From Hawksworthiomyces lignivorus (Eukaryota > Ascomycota > Sordariomycetes > Ophiostomatales > Ophiostomataceae): a stretch of 64,000 nucleotides of DNA. Location of the stretch: NCBI GenBank assembly GCA_002917075.1, contig NTMA01000011.1, positions 1 to 64,000 of the forward strand, given 5' to 3'. Every line of letters begins with the position of its first letter. Positions within the stretch are counted from its first letter, which is position 1. This document shows positions 55,241-64,000 of the stretch, piece by piece. Below the pieces are notes generated by a model. It made no database searches, had not been told where the DNA came from, and saw only the letters and a list, made by a program, of their open reading frames with translations. The translations under genes and the position numbers were made by a program.

Positions 55241-56005
55241 AGGGAATTATCTGGGGCGATAAATATTTTCGCTTCAAAACACGTTTAGGAGAGGATTTCA
55301 ATGTCATTTTATGGTGCACGTTACAGTTATCGATAAGAGGAGATAGACTGTGGCTCTTTTGAGAGGACTTATATTCTTTGCTACCTAAACCCATCCATCA
55401 TGGGCTGCGAGACCCATTTACCACCGCCTTTCTTGGCCCGGTAGTGCGCTCTGGGCGCCTTAGTCGGAATAGTCTATTCCCTTTCTTGGGACATAGCGGA
55501 AATTGAAAGAAACAAACAAACACATTACCACCTTGTTTATTAGCCCATTCCATTGGTAACATAAAGAAAACAAAAGCTAGATTCGACAAAATAAACATGA
55601 AATGGAAAAGCAATAGGGTATTGAGTACAAAACATTTTTGTTTGTGGCCATCTTCACAACTTCATTGGTGCATTTAGCCCGGGGTTCAAGGTCCACAGCC
55701 ATGGCATACAAAACATAAAAGAAGATAAAAACAACAATGAGATGTAGAAAAATAGAATCGAGAAACGGCAGGAAATATGGAAAAGGAGTCGAAAAAAAGG
55801 GCCAAGAGTGAGCACTTGAAAAGTGAGATTCTTGATCCCTATCACCCTCCTTGGGTAGCAGGGAGATGCTCAACAATAACTGACATGCATAACTATACAA
55901 CAAAGAGGGAAAAGAAAATGAAACTCCAAAGTGGACATGAAAGGAAATTCATAGCCGAGAAGATGCTGCCATCATGACGAAGACGGCACGACCGTCCCAC
56001 GCCGT
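55241..56005. other. Convergent intergenic region
   Basis: About 765 bases between the MTHFR stop and the end of the minus-strand nuclear protein gene. AT-rich with A-rich stretches; 3' UTRs only, as far as I can see. Confidence 0.5.
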
Positions 56006-57598
56006 CTAGATTGACCCGTCGTTCTCGAAAACCGAATGAGATTGCGAGAAGGACATGAGGGGATCAGCGGGCGAGTAGAGACTCGGCTCTGCCCACGAGG
56101 CACTAGTGTCATAAGAGAATGTTTGATTTTGGCTGGTGAGTGCGTTCTGGCTGTGATTTTGGCGGTGAGTGAGGTTGTTCCAGCTTTCAAAATCATTCAA
56201 TGAAGCAATGCCATGGGCCATGGGGCCTGTCATGTCAGCATCCGCTTTTGACATCTTGCTAGGCGTATCAATAATAAAAACATCGTCGTCATCATCGTTA
56301 TCAATGCTGTTAGAGTTGTGCATGTAAAACATCTGATCGACATTCTGTGCTGTCGTGTGTTGGTGTGCCTGATGGTACTGCGCATGTTGCAGTTGATTGA
56401 TGCCTTTAAATGCTTCCGTCTCGGGAGACTCGTTCTCTGGCGGCGTAGCGCCATTGCTCAGAGCTGGCGTGGTATCAGGAACAAACAAGGTCGCTGGTGT
56501 GATGGGTGGAGCAGCACTGCTAGTCGCTGAGGCGATGGGAGTGGCACTGGTGGTGCCGGTGTTACCAAGAGCAGAAGCCGCACCGGCGGATGCTGCCGAC
56601 GACCGAGACGTTGGCGTCTTCTTTGTCGGCGTTGTCAGAGGAGTCAAATCCAGCTCCTCATAGTCCACCTCGCTAGGCAGACTGTCTTCTTCATTAGAAA
56701 AGACAACGGGCTGAGACTTCCCACCGCGCTTCCCCGCCGTGGCGGCCTTCTTTGGCATTGCGCGAGCACCACTGCTTCCAGCCCGAGCGTCGTCACCTTG
56801 GCCAGACACAGCTTTGCGCTTTCTTGAAGCTGGCGCCACCGTGGAACTGGCAATGCTAGGTCCAGCAGAGGCGGTCGGAACGTGTTTCCGGACCGTCAAA
56901 GGGCTCTCGCCTTTGTCGACGGCTTCTCGTAAAGCCTTTGCATCTCGACGAATTGACCGAAATTGAAACTCTATTCCTTGCGGTGTCGACTCGCCAAAAT
57001 ATTTTGCAATTTCTATGTTGGACACAAGTCGTCAGCTTCGCATTCATAAATATGTAATATTCCTTTCATCAAGAGAGTCGCAGGATATGTACAGGATAAG
57101 AAGGATAACTATTTGATGTTGAAAAAAGAGAAGAGGGAAGTGTAGTGGTGTATGGTGCGGCTTTCTACCCTTGTCTTTCATCGCAAAGAGGTCTGCGAGA
57201 TCTTTGGCATCCTTGCCCTCAGCGACGGCCTGCTGGACGGCGGCAACTTGCTTTTTGATGGGACGAAAGCGATGTTCAATGGCCCAAGGGGTGACATCAG
57301 AACCAAAATGCAGTGCAATGGCTGAAGGAGTAGCAGCGAGATAAAGCACAGAGGTCAGACCAATGTACATTGCATTGCAGCGAGAACACAAAGTAGGACA
57401 AGGGCGCAAACGGGTATGGAGAAGCTCGAATTACATCGGACAGCAAACAGAGGTAAAAGGGGAGAAGGGGGGGGGGGGGGTTTATAAAGAAAAGAAGCTG
57501 AGCTTACCTTTGAAGTTCAACTTGAGGCCGGGACAACTAGCGATCACGGCGGCTAGGAGCCGACTCTGCGCCTCATATGTCCGGAAGTTGGAGGGCAT
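56006..57598 (-). CDS. Nuclear-looking protein with tandemly duplicated HTH-like motif
   Basis: Three exons (57598..57508, 57321..57169, 57012..56006) give 416 aa. Two related modules lie near the N-terminus: KAIALHFGSDVTPWAIEHRF(R) and KEIAKYFGESTPQGIEFQFR, sharing K-x-IA-x-x-FG-x(2,3)-TP-x-x-IE-x-x-FR-x-I. The first is preceded by YEAQSRLLAAVIASCPGLKLNF. The helical pattern resembles fungal Myb/SANT-like DNA-binding modules, but I do not recognise a named family. Both introns interrupt the codon right after the module's Lys, in phase 1, so the duplication includes the intron position. The rest is Ser/Thr/Ala-rich with a basic patch (SRKRKA, PKKAATAGKRGGK), which suggests nuclear import, and an acidic DDDDDVFIIDTP stretch. 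A chromatin or transcription role is inference. The second donor (GTAGAA) is non-standard but keeps frame. Confidence 0.8.
57467..57480 (+). repeat. G14 homopolymer in intron 1 of the tandem-motif gene
   Basis: Fourteen consecutive G on the plus strand, just inside the 5' end of intron 1 (donor at 57507 on the minus strand). The transcript would carry a C14 run. It is a likely indel hotspot. Confidence 0.85.
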
Positions 57599-58723
57599 GA
57601 TATGCGAGATTATGAGAAGACGGGGAGGACCACGAGATGTCAGTAGCAGGAAAGCGAGATATAGAGTCAGGGAAGAGAATAATCTAAAGAGAGAATGAAA
57701 GAGACTCCGCGAGGCTGCGAGCTTTCGAGAATAAAAAATAAGGCTCTGGAGGTGAAAGAGTCTTGTGCTGACTGTGGTTTCCCTAGCGATGGAGATAGGT
57801 GGCCCGCAAATAGTACGCGGCTTTGGTGGTATTGTAGTTCCAGCGCAAAGTGAAGTGAATTACCAGGTGAATAAGGAAACGGGAATCTGAAAACAATCTC
57901 AGAAAGCATCTGAGAATGCTTTCGTCTCTTCAGCTTTCTTCTCAAGGCTCAAGAATACGCACAGCGTTTCGATTCGACTCAGCGTGAAAGCGAAATATAG
58001 TACCAGCAAAAAAAAAAAAAAGGTACATGAAAAAAGGAGACACGAACATTCGAGCTATGTAAGAGTGGGAACGATATAGATGGGGGGATGGGAAGACCCG
58101 AGGAGTCGGGAATGAAAATGAGGTGGCTGGGAGGTGAAGCACACTCGCGAGACTCGAGAGGTTTGGTGCGATAACGTTAGTGGGTACTTCTATTTTGGTT
58201 AGCGTAGCCGAGTATTTTTAGTACTAATTTAACAGTCTAGAACGCGTCGCGCTGTCGTGTCGATAATAGACCCAGCCCAGAGGCCAAGCGCTTAGCTTTC
58301 TCTCAAGCGTTACAGATCGCCTGCAAATCAGTACCTTGACTCGTTGGCCTGCTGTATCCTACAGTAGGTATCTTCGCACTATTAGAACAGTAAATAGAAC
58401 GTATTCAATTCCACCTCATGCTGCAGATAAGCTTATTTTCTAACCTATTTCCCACAGCCGTTCAATGCCACACCATATGGATAGCTGCAATACAGGGCTG
58501 GAGAGTGAAGTATTAGAAACGTCTTAAGAAGTAGCTCAAAGCGCAAATGCTGTATTCTGCTATTATAGTGTATTATAAAGTTGTGCTCCTGATTTGTCCC
58601 AGTACATGATGTGCCCGCCATTTTGCTCTGGACCCCGTCCACAAAAACAGCAAACCAGCTGATTAATTATTTAAACAAAAAGGTGAAAAGAGATTAAACA
58701 AAATTCTCAAAGCATTCATCACA
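57599..58723. other. Intergenic, tandem-motif gene to PQ-loop gene
   Basis: About 1.1 kb containing the promoter of the minus-strand tandem-motif gene and the 3' flank of the PQ-loop gene. An A14-like run lies near 58009-58022. Otherwise nothing is recognised. Confidence 0.5.
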
Positions 58724-59854
58724 TCACCGGTACTCCGGCTGCACCGCCGGCAGAATGGAGGACGCCACCGCCCGGAACACGCCCTCTTTCTCTTTCATCA
58801 TGATCCCCGGTCCTCCCATGGACGCGCCTCCGCCACCGCTCCCGGCGTCGCCCGGTCCGGTGCCGTTGCCATACACAAAGTACTGGATCCCCAGGATCAC
58901 GTCGCATGCCGCCTGGAACATGCCGCACAGCTTGAACGCCCAGGGGATCTCTGTCGTGGCCGTGAAGAACCAGAACATCTTCATGGCGTCGCCGGCGAGC
59001 CAGCTGACCAGCACCGAGGGGCGGAACCCGCGGCAGGAGCGCGCGCGCGCGTTGGCGCGGATCTGCGGCAGCGGCAGCGTCGCCTCGACAGAGAGGCCAA
59101 TGTAGCCGATGAGGGAGGAGTATGTGGCATAGAGGCCTGAGAAGGGCGCGATGAGGATCTCGCCGGCGAGCAGGCCGAGGAACAGGTAGAGGAGGAACTG
59201 CCAGTACCTTCAGCGGTCCAAGAAACGAGCGTTAGCTGTGACAAGAACCCTTATATCCGAGCCGAAAAGCGACGAGACAAATGCGTAACCAAGCAAGCAA
59301 GCAAGCAAGCAAACAAGCAAACAAACAAACAAACAAAAAAGATAGCAGCACGTACGGTTTCGGTGACCGCCATTGCCAAAAGTTGTACGGCCGATTGGCA
59401 AAGAGCCCATCGGCGGTCCGGCCAGCCTCCATGCCTGCAAACGGCGTCGCGGCCTCGCCGCCCTTGGACGACGACCCTGGGCGGTGGTCGAGGGCGATCT
59501 TTAGGAGGACAAGCTGCACTATGACCATGAGGAAGGACTGGGCGAGAAGCGCCAAGTCGAAATGCGCGCCGGGATAATAGAAGATTCTAGAGCGGAGAAA
59601 GGGAGAAAAATCTCAGTCAGCAGCGGAGGAGACGGATGTTGCCGGCACAGAAACGGCTCGGAGGCAGGTCACATCGCTCTCTGGACGTACCTGAGGAAAG
59701 ACGCAACGAGCATAATCAGCGGGATGTCCAGAGAAAACCCAGCGCTGGACCTCTTCCGACTCATTGACATCGCCTGGTCGCCATAGGACAGGATGGGCGA
59801 GAGGACGAGGAAGATGGGCGCGGCATAGCCGGCCAAGGTGGTGAGCCAGCCCAT
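58724..59854 (-). CDS. any1: PQ-loop membrane protein of the Any1/SLC66A2 type
   Basis: Three exons (59854..59691, 59586..59356, 59207..58724) give 292 aa, close to human SLC66A2 (about 270). Hydrophobic segments: LAGYAAPIFLVLSPILSY, IPLIMLVASFLR, LLAQSFLMVIVQLVLLKIAL, YWQFLLYLFLGLLAGEILIA, SLIGYIGLSVEATLP and VLVSWLAGDAMKMFWFF. The second PQ loop is canonical (LPLPQIRANARARSCRGF); the first is degenerate (YGDQAMSMSRKRSSAGF). Yeast Any1/Cfs1 sits in Golgi/endosome membranes, where it opposes the phospholipid flippases; SLC66A2 is a candidate scramblase. That role here is from family. Intron 2 contains a CAAG/CAAA microsatellite and the leader lies next to a G-quadruplex-type repeat. The C-terminal 40 residues have a Gly-rich loop. 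Confidence 0.85.
59290..59334 (+). repeat. CAAG/CAAA tetranucleotide microsatellite
   Basis: Roughly eleven imperfect four-base units (CAAG changing to CAAA) lie inside intron 2 (59208..59355) of the PQ-loop gene. On the transcribed strand it is (CTTG/TTTG)n, which produces a pyrimidine/T-rich stretch within the intron. Confidence 0.9.
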
Positions 59855-61714
59855 CGGTGGCAGGATGGCCGGGGAATCGGAGAACCGGAGGAGCCGGAGA
59901 ACGACGGGCGGCGGGCGGCGGGCGGCGGGCGGCGGGCGAAAAGGAGTGGAAGGAAGAGACGCGACTTCAAAGGGCCATGAATGGATCGACAGAAGGTGGT
60001 CGTAGGAAGGGTGAGAATGGTGGGATGAAGGTTGCGGCGATATTCTTCCTCAGACAAGAAAAGTCCACGCCGGCGCGAAGAAAAGAAAAGCAAAAGGAAG
60101 AAGAAGAAGAAGCCAGGTTGAGCAATTAGTGCCGTGCCTGTATTCCAGAGTAACTCTGTGTTCCGTGCTTCCGCCTGCAATTTGGCTCCAATCACATATT
60201 ATTGGGAATTTTACCAGCAAAACTCGCTGGAATTGGGATAATCGAATAAAAGCGGGTCCAATCAAATCGGCATGTGGGTCGCACCTGCCTTCCAACTTAG
60301 ATCACAGGAGACGGAATGATGATGACATAATACAACAACGACCACCATGGTTAACGGAGGGATAAAGGGAGGACGAAGGCTCTACGAAGGCTATAGTGCC
60401 CACTGTACATTGGAATATATTGCTACTGGAAAAGAATTAAAGTAGAAAGAGACGCAGCTAATTAGATTGCGCGGAGCCTCAAGTCTTCTTGTTGCAAGGT
60501 ATATCTCTCATGTGAAAGGACCCTTAGGCTGCAATAAAAGAGGGCTGCTTGTTTCAGGACCGATAGGAAGGCAGTTCATCATCGAAGAGCTGTAAATGCA
60601 ATCTACGCAATGGTGCTCCCTGTGGCTGCCTTGGAAAAAAATAGTATAAATATAATCTGAGAGCATAAACGAACATGCTAGGATGCTTTAAAATACATAA
60701 AAAAACACAAGAAATAGGTGTCGAAGCTTTCTGTGCGGGTGGCTAGAAATGAAAGAATTCCCAGATAAACTCGAATCTTCTTCCATTTGCTTTGCCCTTT
60801 ACACCTCCAAAATGCGCATTGCCGGTTTTTCCTGGCAGAAGAGAATGAAATATTGGAAACGAAAGCGAAACCCTCCGAATTTGAAAAACGAAGAAAACCA
60901 TGGGAGGAAAGATACATCATTTCCTCTATTTTCTTGAGAGACATCGAATATATATACTCAAGAAAATATACACAAAAAAATATGAAGAAAATGTCAAAAC
61001 GCCAGGCAAATGCAGAGAAATGGCCAAGAAACCAGACGAAACCAGATAAAAAAAAGGAGGAAACATTCAAAACAGAATGATGCCCAAGAGTGCTGAGGCG
61101 CTATCGAGAAAACAAACACGCCAACAACAGTACATAAAACATAATACACGAGCTAGATTTTGAGAACACCAAAGACAATGCTAGAAATTTGCAAGACGAA
61201 AAAATCTCAAATGGAGAAAAACGTGGGAAAACGGAAGGCCGCAGAGCGAAGACAAAAAACTGTGGGCGACTATAAGAGATATCTCATTGTCGTCGAAAAG
61301 CAACCACGAAAGAAATGTTGGATGGTCGGAGCGAACTTGTTGTGTTAGCCACATGCAGCTGCTCTGAATGTTGCACACAAAAAAGGTTTTTCGAAACCGG
61401 TAAATTGGGCATCTCGCGGTCGGATTTTGAAGCGTTTTCTTGAGCTGATCGAATAGGAACAAAATTCCTTAGTCTTCGAGCTTCGAGGTTGCCGATAGAA
61501 TAGCCTCCGCCGCAATAACAAGTCGCCGTTGTGAGATACAAGGAATTTGCCTCGGGGCTTTGATGTCGCATGCAAACATAGCTATTTAAACCAACTATAT
61601 CCTTAAGAAAGTTGTGTCGGCTATGCACGCCCGTGCGGTCGTCTGTTTTATCCATGTCAACGACTATGGTTCTAGCCTGCTGGGCAAAGGTACATATGAC
61701 GATTAAATTTGTAC
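59855..61714. other. Intergenic, PQ-loop gene to second Zn2Cys6 gene
   Basis: About 1.86 kb. The first 100 bases hold a G-rich 7-bp tandem repeat (59906..59938). From 60600 to 61270 it is A-rich on the plus strand, with no conserved open frame. The part nearest 61714 is the 3' flank of the transcription factor. Confidence 0.5.
59906..59938 (+). repeat. GGGCGGC heptamer tandem repeat (G-quadruplex-type)
   Basis: Five GGG triplets at exact 7-bp spacing (starting 59906, 59913, 59920, 59927, 59934), separated by CGGC. Four or more GGG tracts with short loops fit the intramolecular G-quadruplex pattern. It lies 52-84 bp upstream of the minus-strand PQ-loop start codon, G-rich on the template strand. 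Confidence 0.85.
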
Positions 61715-64000
61715 CTACAGGTCGGGATGCCAAGATCTCCGCAGCACATCTTCGTGGATCCGTGGCAGGTCCGGCCGTGAACGAGGCGGCGGCAGAAGCA
61801 TCCTTGACACATCCGGCTGCGAGGGCGACGTCGGCTGCGATCGAGGCTGCCCCTGGTAGTGATACGGCTGGTAGTGTGCTTGCTGAGGCTGCGAAGTATG
61901 GGAGTAAGAATGCGGCTGCAGCGGTGACGGTGGCGGCGGAGGCCCGTGTGGCTGTGGCGGCTGTTGGTGCTGGTGCTGATAGCCGCCCCATGACAAGGGC
62001 GGGAGGGCACTGCTTGGTCGGCCCGGGTCCATCGCCGAAGTCGGCGACGATTTTCCTGCAGGAGCCGACGTGTGCGCCATCGAAGGCGGCGAGCGGCCTC
62101 CTCCGGCCAGGGTGTAATGGTCATAACCTGTCCTCAAGCGTTTGTTCGACGCGCCCATTGCGACCGACTCGGGGCTCAGCGGCCGAGTCATCCCTGTGCG
62201 TGGGGAGTCTACTGGGTTGCTCGCATAGCCCAAGGGCCGTGGCGACTCGGGAGGTGGCCGAATCATGGACATGGGCATTCTCTGTAGCGGATCGGGTTCT
62301 GTGGATGTTGTCCCTGGGGACGTGTTGTTCCCTCCGCGCGGGCTGTTGGAGAGAACATGTCAGCTGTTTTCCGCTTCTCTTCATTTTGGCTGGCTTCAAG
62401 ATCATCCACAATCCGCCTCTCGCACGTCAAACAACTTACGCATTTTTGAACCGGCATACGCGGCCAAACTTCTCGCACTGCACACACCGCGGGTAGTCCG
62501 GATCACACTTGATCTTCTTCTCGCGGCACGTCACGCAGGCAATCGCGAGCCGCTTCCGCGGCTTTCCGGCTTTCGTGACACCCCAGTGGGCGTTGACGGC
62601 CTCGCCGTCGATGACCGTCTTGCAGTGGCTGCCATCGTCGTAGAAATAGCACATACCTTCACCGGGCACTTCAGCCGCGCGCACGAATCGAGGCAGGAAT
62701 TGCGTACCCGTCCAGATTTTAGGGCCGAGGCCGTCTTTCGATGGCACACCTTCTGGTAGGCCCGCGCTGGCCGGCGTCGAAGGCAAGCTGCCAGACACGG
62801 ACGAAGTTGTCTCTGGCAGAGCAAGCAGTGACGGGCGATCATAGGCAGGGCCGGGCGGCGGAGGTTCCCGATGCGGGTGCTGGTAGTTATTCGTCGAAAA
62901 CTGGTCAACGCCCGGTCGGGGCAAAGGCTGTGGGTACCTCTGGCTTTCTGGCGGACTATGGTGCTGTTGCAGGCTGTGGTGTTCCCGCGTTGGGGACTGA
63001 TCTGCAACGCCTGCGTCCTGCCGCAGGGACCACTTGCCTATCGCAACATACCCAGACCGGGAGTCCGGCCATTGGTGGGCTTGTTGCAGGCCGTCCTGGT
63101 ACTGCTGTCGCTGCCGCTGCTGCTCGTGCTCCTTGGATTGGGGAGAGAGCTGAAACGAATCAAGCGCTGGTCTCTCGTTGACACGAAGAGGGGGTGGTGG
63201 TGGCCGGTCCTGGTGATACGGGCTGGGATACCGTTCTTGTTCGCGCGAACGTGGCGACAGAGCAGGCTGGGAGAAAGAGGCTCTCGACGCCGATGCTGGT
63301 GAAGGAGGACGGGCGTACTGGTACGGCTGCTGGTGATACGCAGCCATCGGCGCTGGTCTGTCGTCAAAAATCCTAGGTGCTTCGTACGAACTTCGGGGTG
63401 GTTGCGGAAGCGAAGAAGGCCCTCGAGAGACTACTTCAGGCGGTGTTTCCGTTCTGTGGAAATAAGAAGCTGAAGGCGACTGTGTTCGTTCTGATGGTGC
63501 GGAGGGCGGTGGTGGCCCTGTCGTGGCTGGATTTGCAGCCGAAGCATGAGGCCGCTCCAACAGAGAAGGGTGCAAGACTCGGATCGGCTCAGGAGGACCG
63601 AACAGACTACTCAGAGAAGGAAGCTGCTGCCGAGGAGGTGCACTTTGTCTCCCTGCATCGCTGCCACCGGCACCCATGGCCGTCTCGCCTCCGTTCTTAG
63701 CTGCATGGTCGGCATTAATTGTGCCTGTTCCTGCTGTCGCGTTTGAGTAAATTTCCCCCTGCGACTTTGCCGTCTCTGTGACTGCTGGAATACTTGTTAC
63801 ACCAGCGATGGTTGAGGTTACGGTGGCAGAGCTTGCAGAAGTAGTTGTTACCGCCGACATGCCGCCGCTGCTAGAGGATCGAGCTGAAGAAGACGATTGT
63901 GATTTCGGTTGAGGTGGTGGCGGTTGGTCATGGCTGGACATAGGCGGAGATATAGGCGTCTTTGGCTGTGGCCAGGAGAAGTCCTTCGGAGGTGGCCCAC
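61715..64000 (-). CDS. Zn2Cys6 transcription factor, N-terminus beyond window
   Basis: Exons 64000(or beyond)..62440 and 62342..61715; the 97-bp intron has a GTAAGT donor, a GCTGAC branch point and a CCAACAG acceptor. An ATG at 63941 would give 710 aa, but the frame stays open with similar Pro-rich sequence to the edge, so the real start may lie outside. Most of the protein is Pro/Gln/Ser-rich and disordered. A conserved block reads GMCYFYDDGSHCKTVIDGE and HWGVTKAGKPRKRLA, directly followed by the zinc cluster CVTC, REKKIK-C, DPDYPR-C, VQC and EKFGRV-C. The cluster is near the middle, unlike the usual N-terminal position, and no Fungal_trans regulatory domain follows. The upstream Cys-containing block appears to be part of the same conserved unit. 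Targets are unknown. Confidence 0.85.

Overview
This window reads as nuclear DNA of a filamentous ascomycete (Pezizomycotina, probably a sordariomycete-like lineage; the class is inference). The reasons are short introns of about 50-200 bp with GTRNGY donors and CTRAY branch points, single-gene transcription units on both strands, Zn2Cys6 regulators, and fungal-type proteins such as a Kch potassium-transport protein, a two-thioredoxin ERp38/TigA-type PDI and a Rit1 tRNA-modifying enzyme. I see no tRNA, rRNA, CRISPR, prophage or intact transposon.

Layout. 0.5-8.2 kb: a Doa4-type ubiquitin hydrolase (minus) and VPS27/ESCRT-0 (plus), head to head; both act on ubiquitinated endosomal cargo. 9.0-13.6 kb: a secreted GH28 rhamnogalacturonase, an acidic hypothetical protein and a histidine-phosphatase/phosphoglycerate-mutase-like enzyme, all plus. 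13.6-19 kb: a 3.1 kb gene-free, pyrimidine-rich stretch leading into a Kch1-type membrane protein. 20-29 kb: mitochondrial EF-Tu, ribosomal protein S29 (three exons, the last only 9 nt), an ERp38-type PDI, an HSBP1-like coiled-coil protein built from three tiny exons, and the Tul1/Dsc1 membrane E3 ligase. 30-33 kb: a HAD phosphatase and RIT1, convergent. 33-38.4 kb: 5.4 kb without a recognisable protein gene, probably the long promoter, leader and possible 1.6 kb leader intron of the Zn2Cys6 factor at 38.4-41 kb. 42-43.4 kb: a BTB/POZ gene broken by two in-frame stops. 44-48.8 kb: the Sad1/USP39 spliceosomal pseudo-deubiquitinase with a large Ala/Pro insertion, and a class II (4EHP-like) eIF4E with a His/Asn tail. 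48.8-53.1 kb: gene-poor, possibly with eroded coding sequence. 53-64 kb: methylenetetrahydrofolate reductase, a nuclear-looking protein with a tandemly duplicated motif whose intron position is also duplicated, a PQ-loop protein of the Any1/SLC66A2 type, and a second Zn2Cys6 factor that runs off the window end.

Exon structures were assembled by hand from splice signals, reading frame and remembered family conservation; each intron-containing model was checked for frame arithmetic. Two genes (RPS29 and the HSBP1-like gene) have coding exons too short to stand out as long open frames. Most genes are core housekeeping. I found no convincing new multi-gene system. The items I would look at first are the duplicated-exon motif protein, the Sad1 insertion, the stop-interrupted BTB gene and the DOA4/VPS27 pairing.
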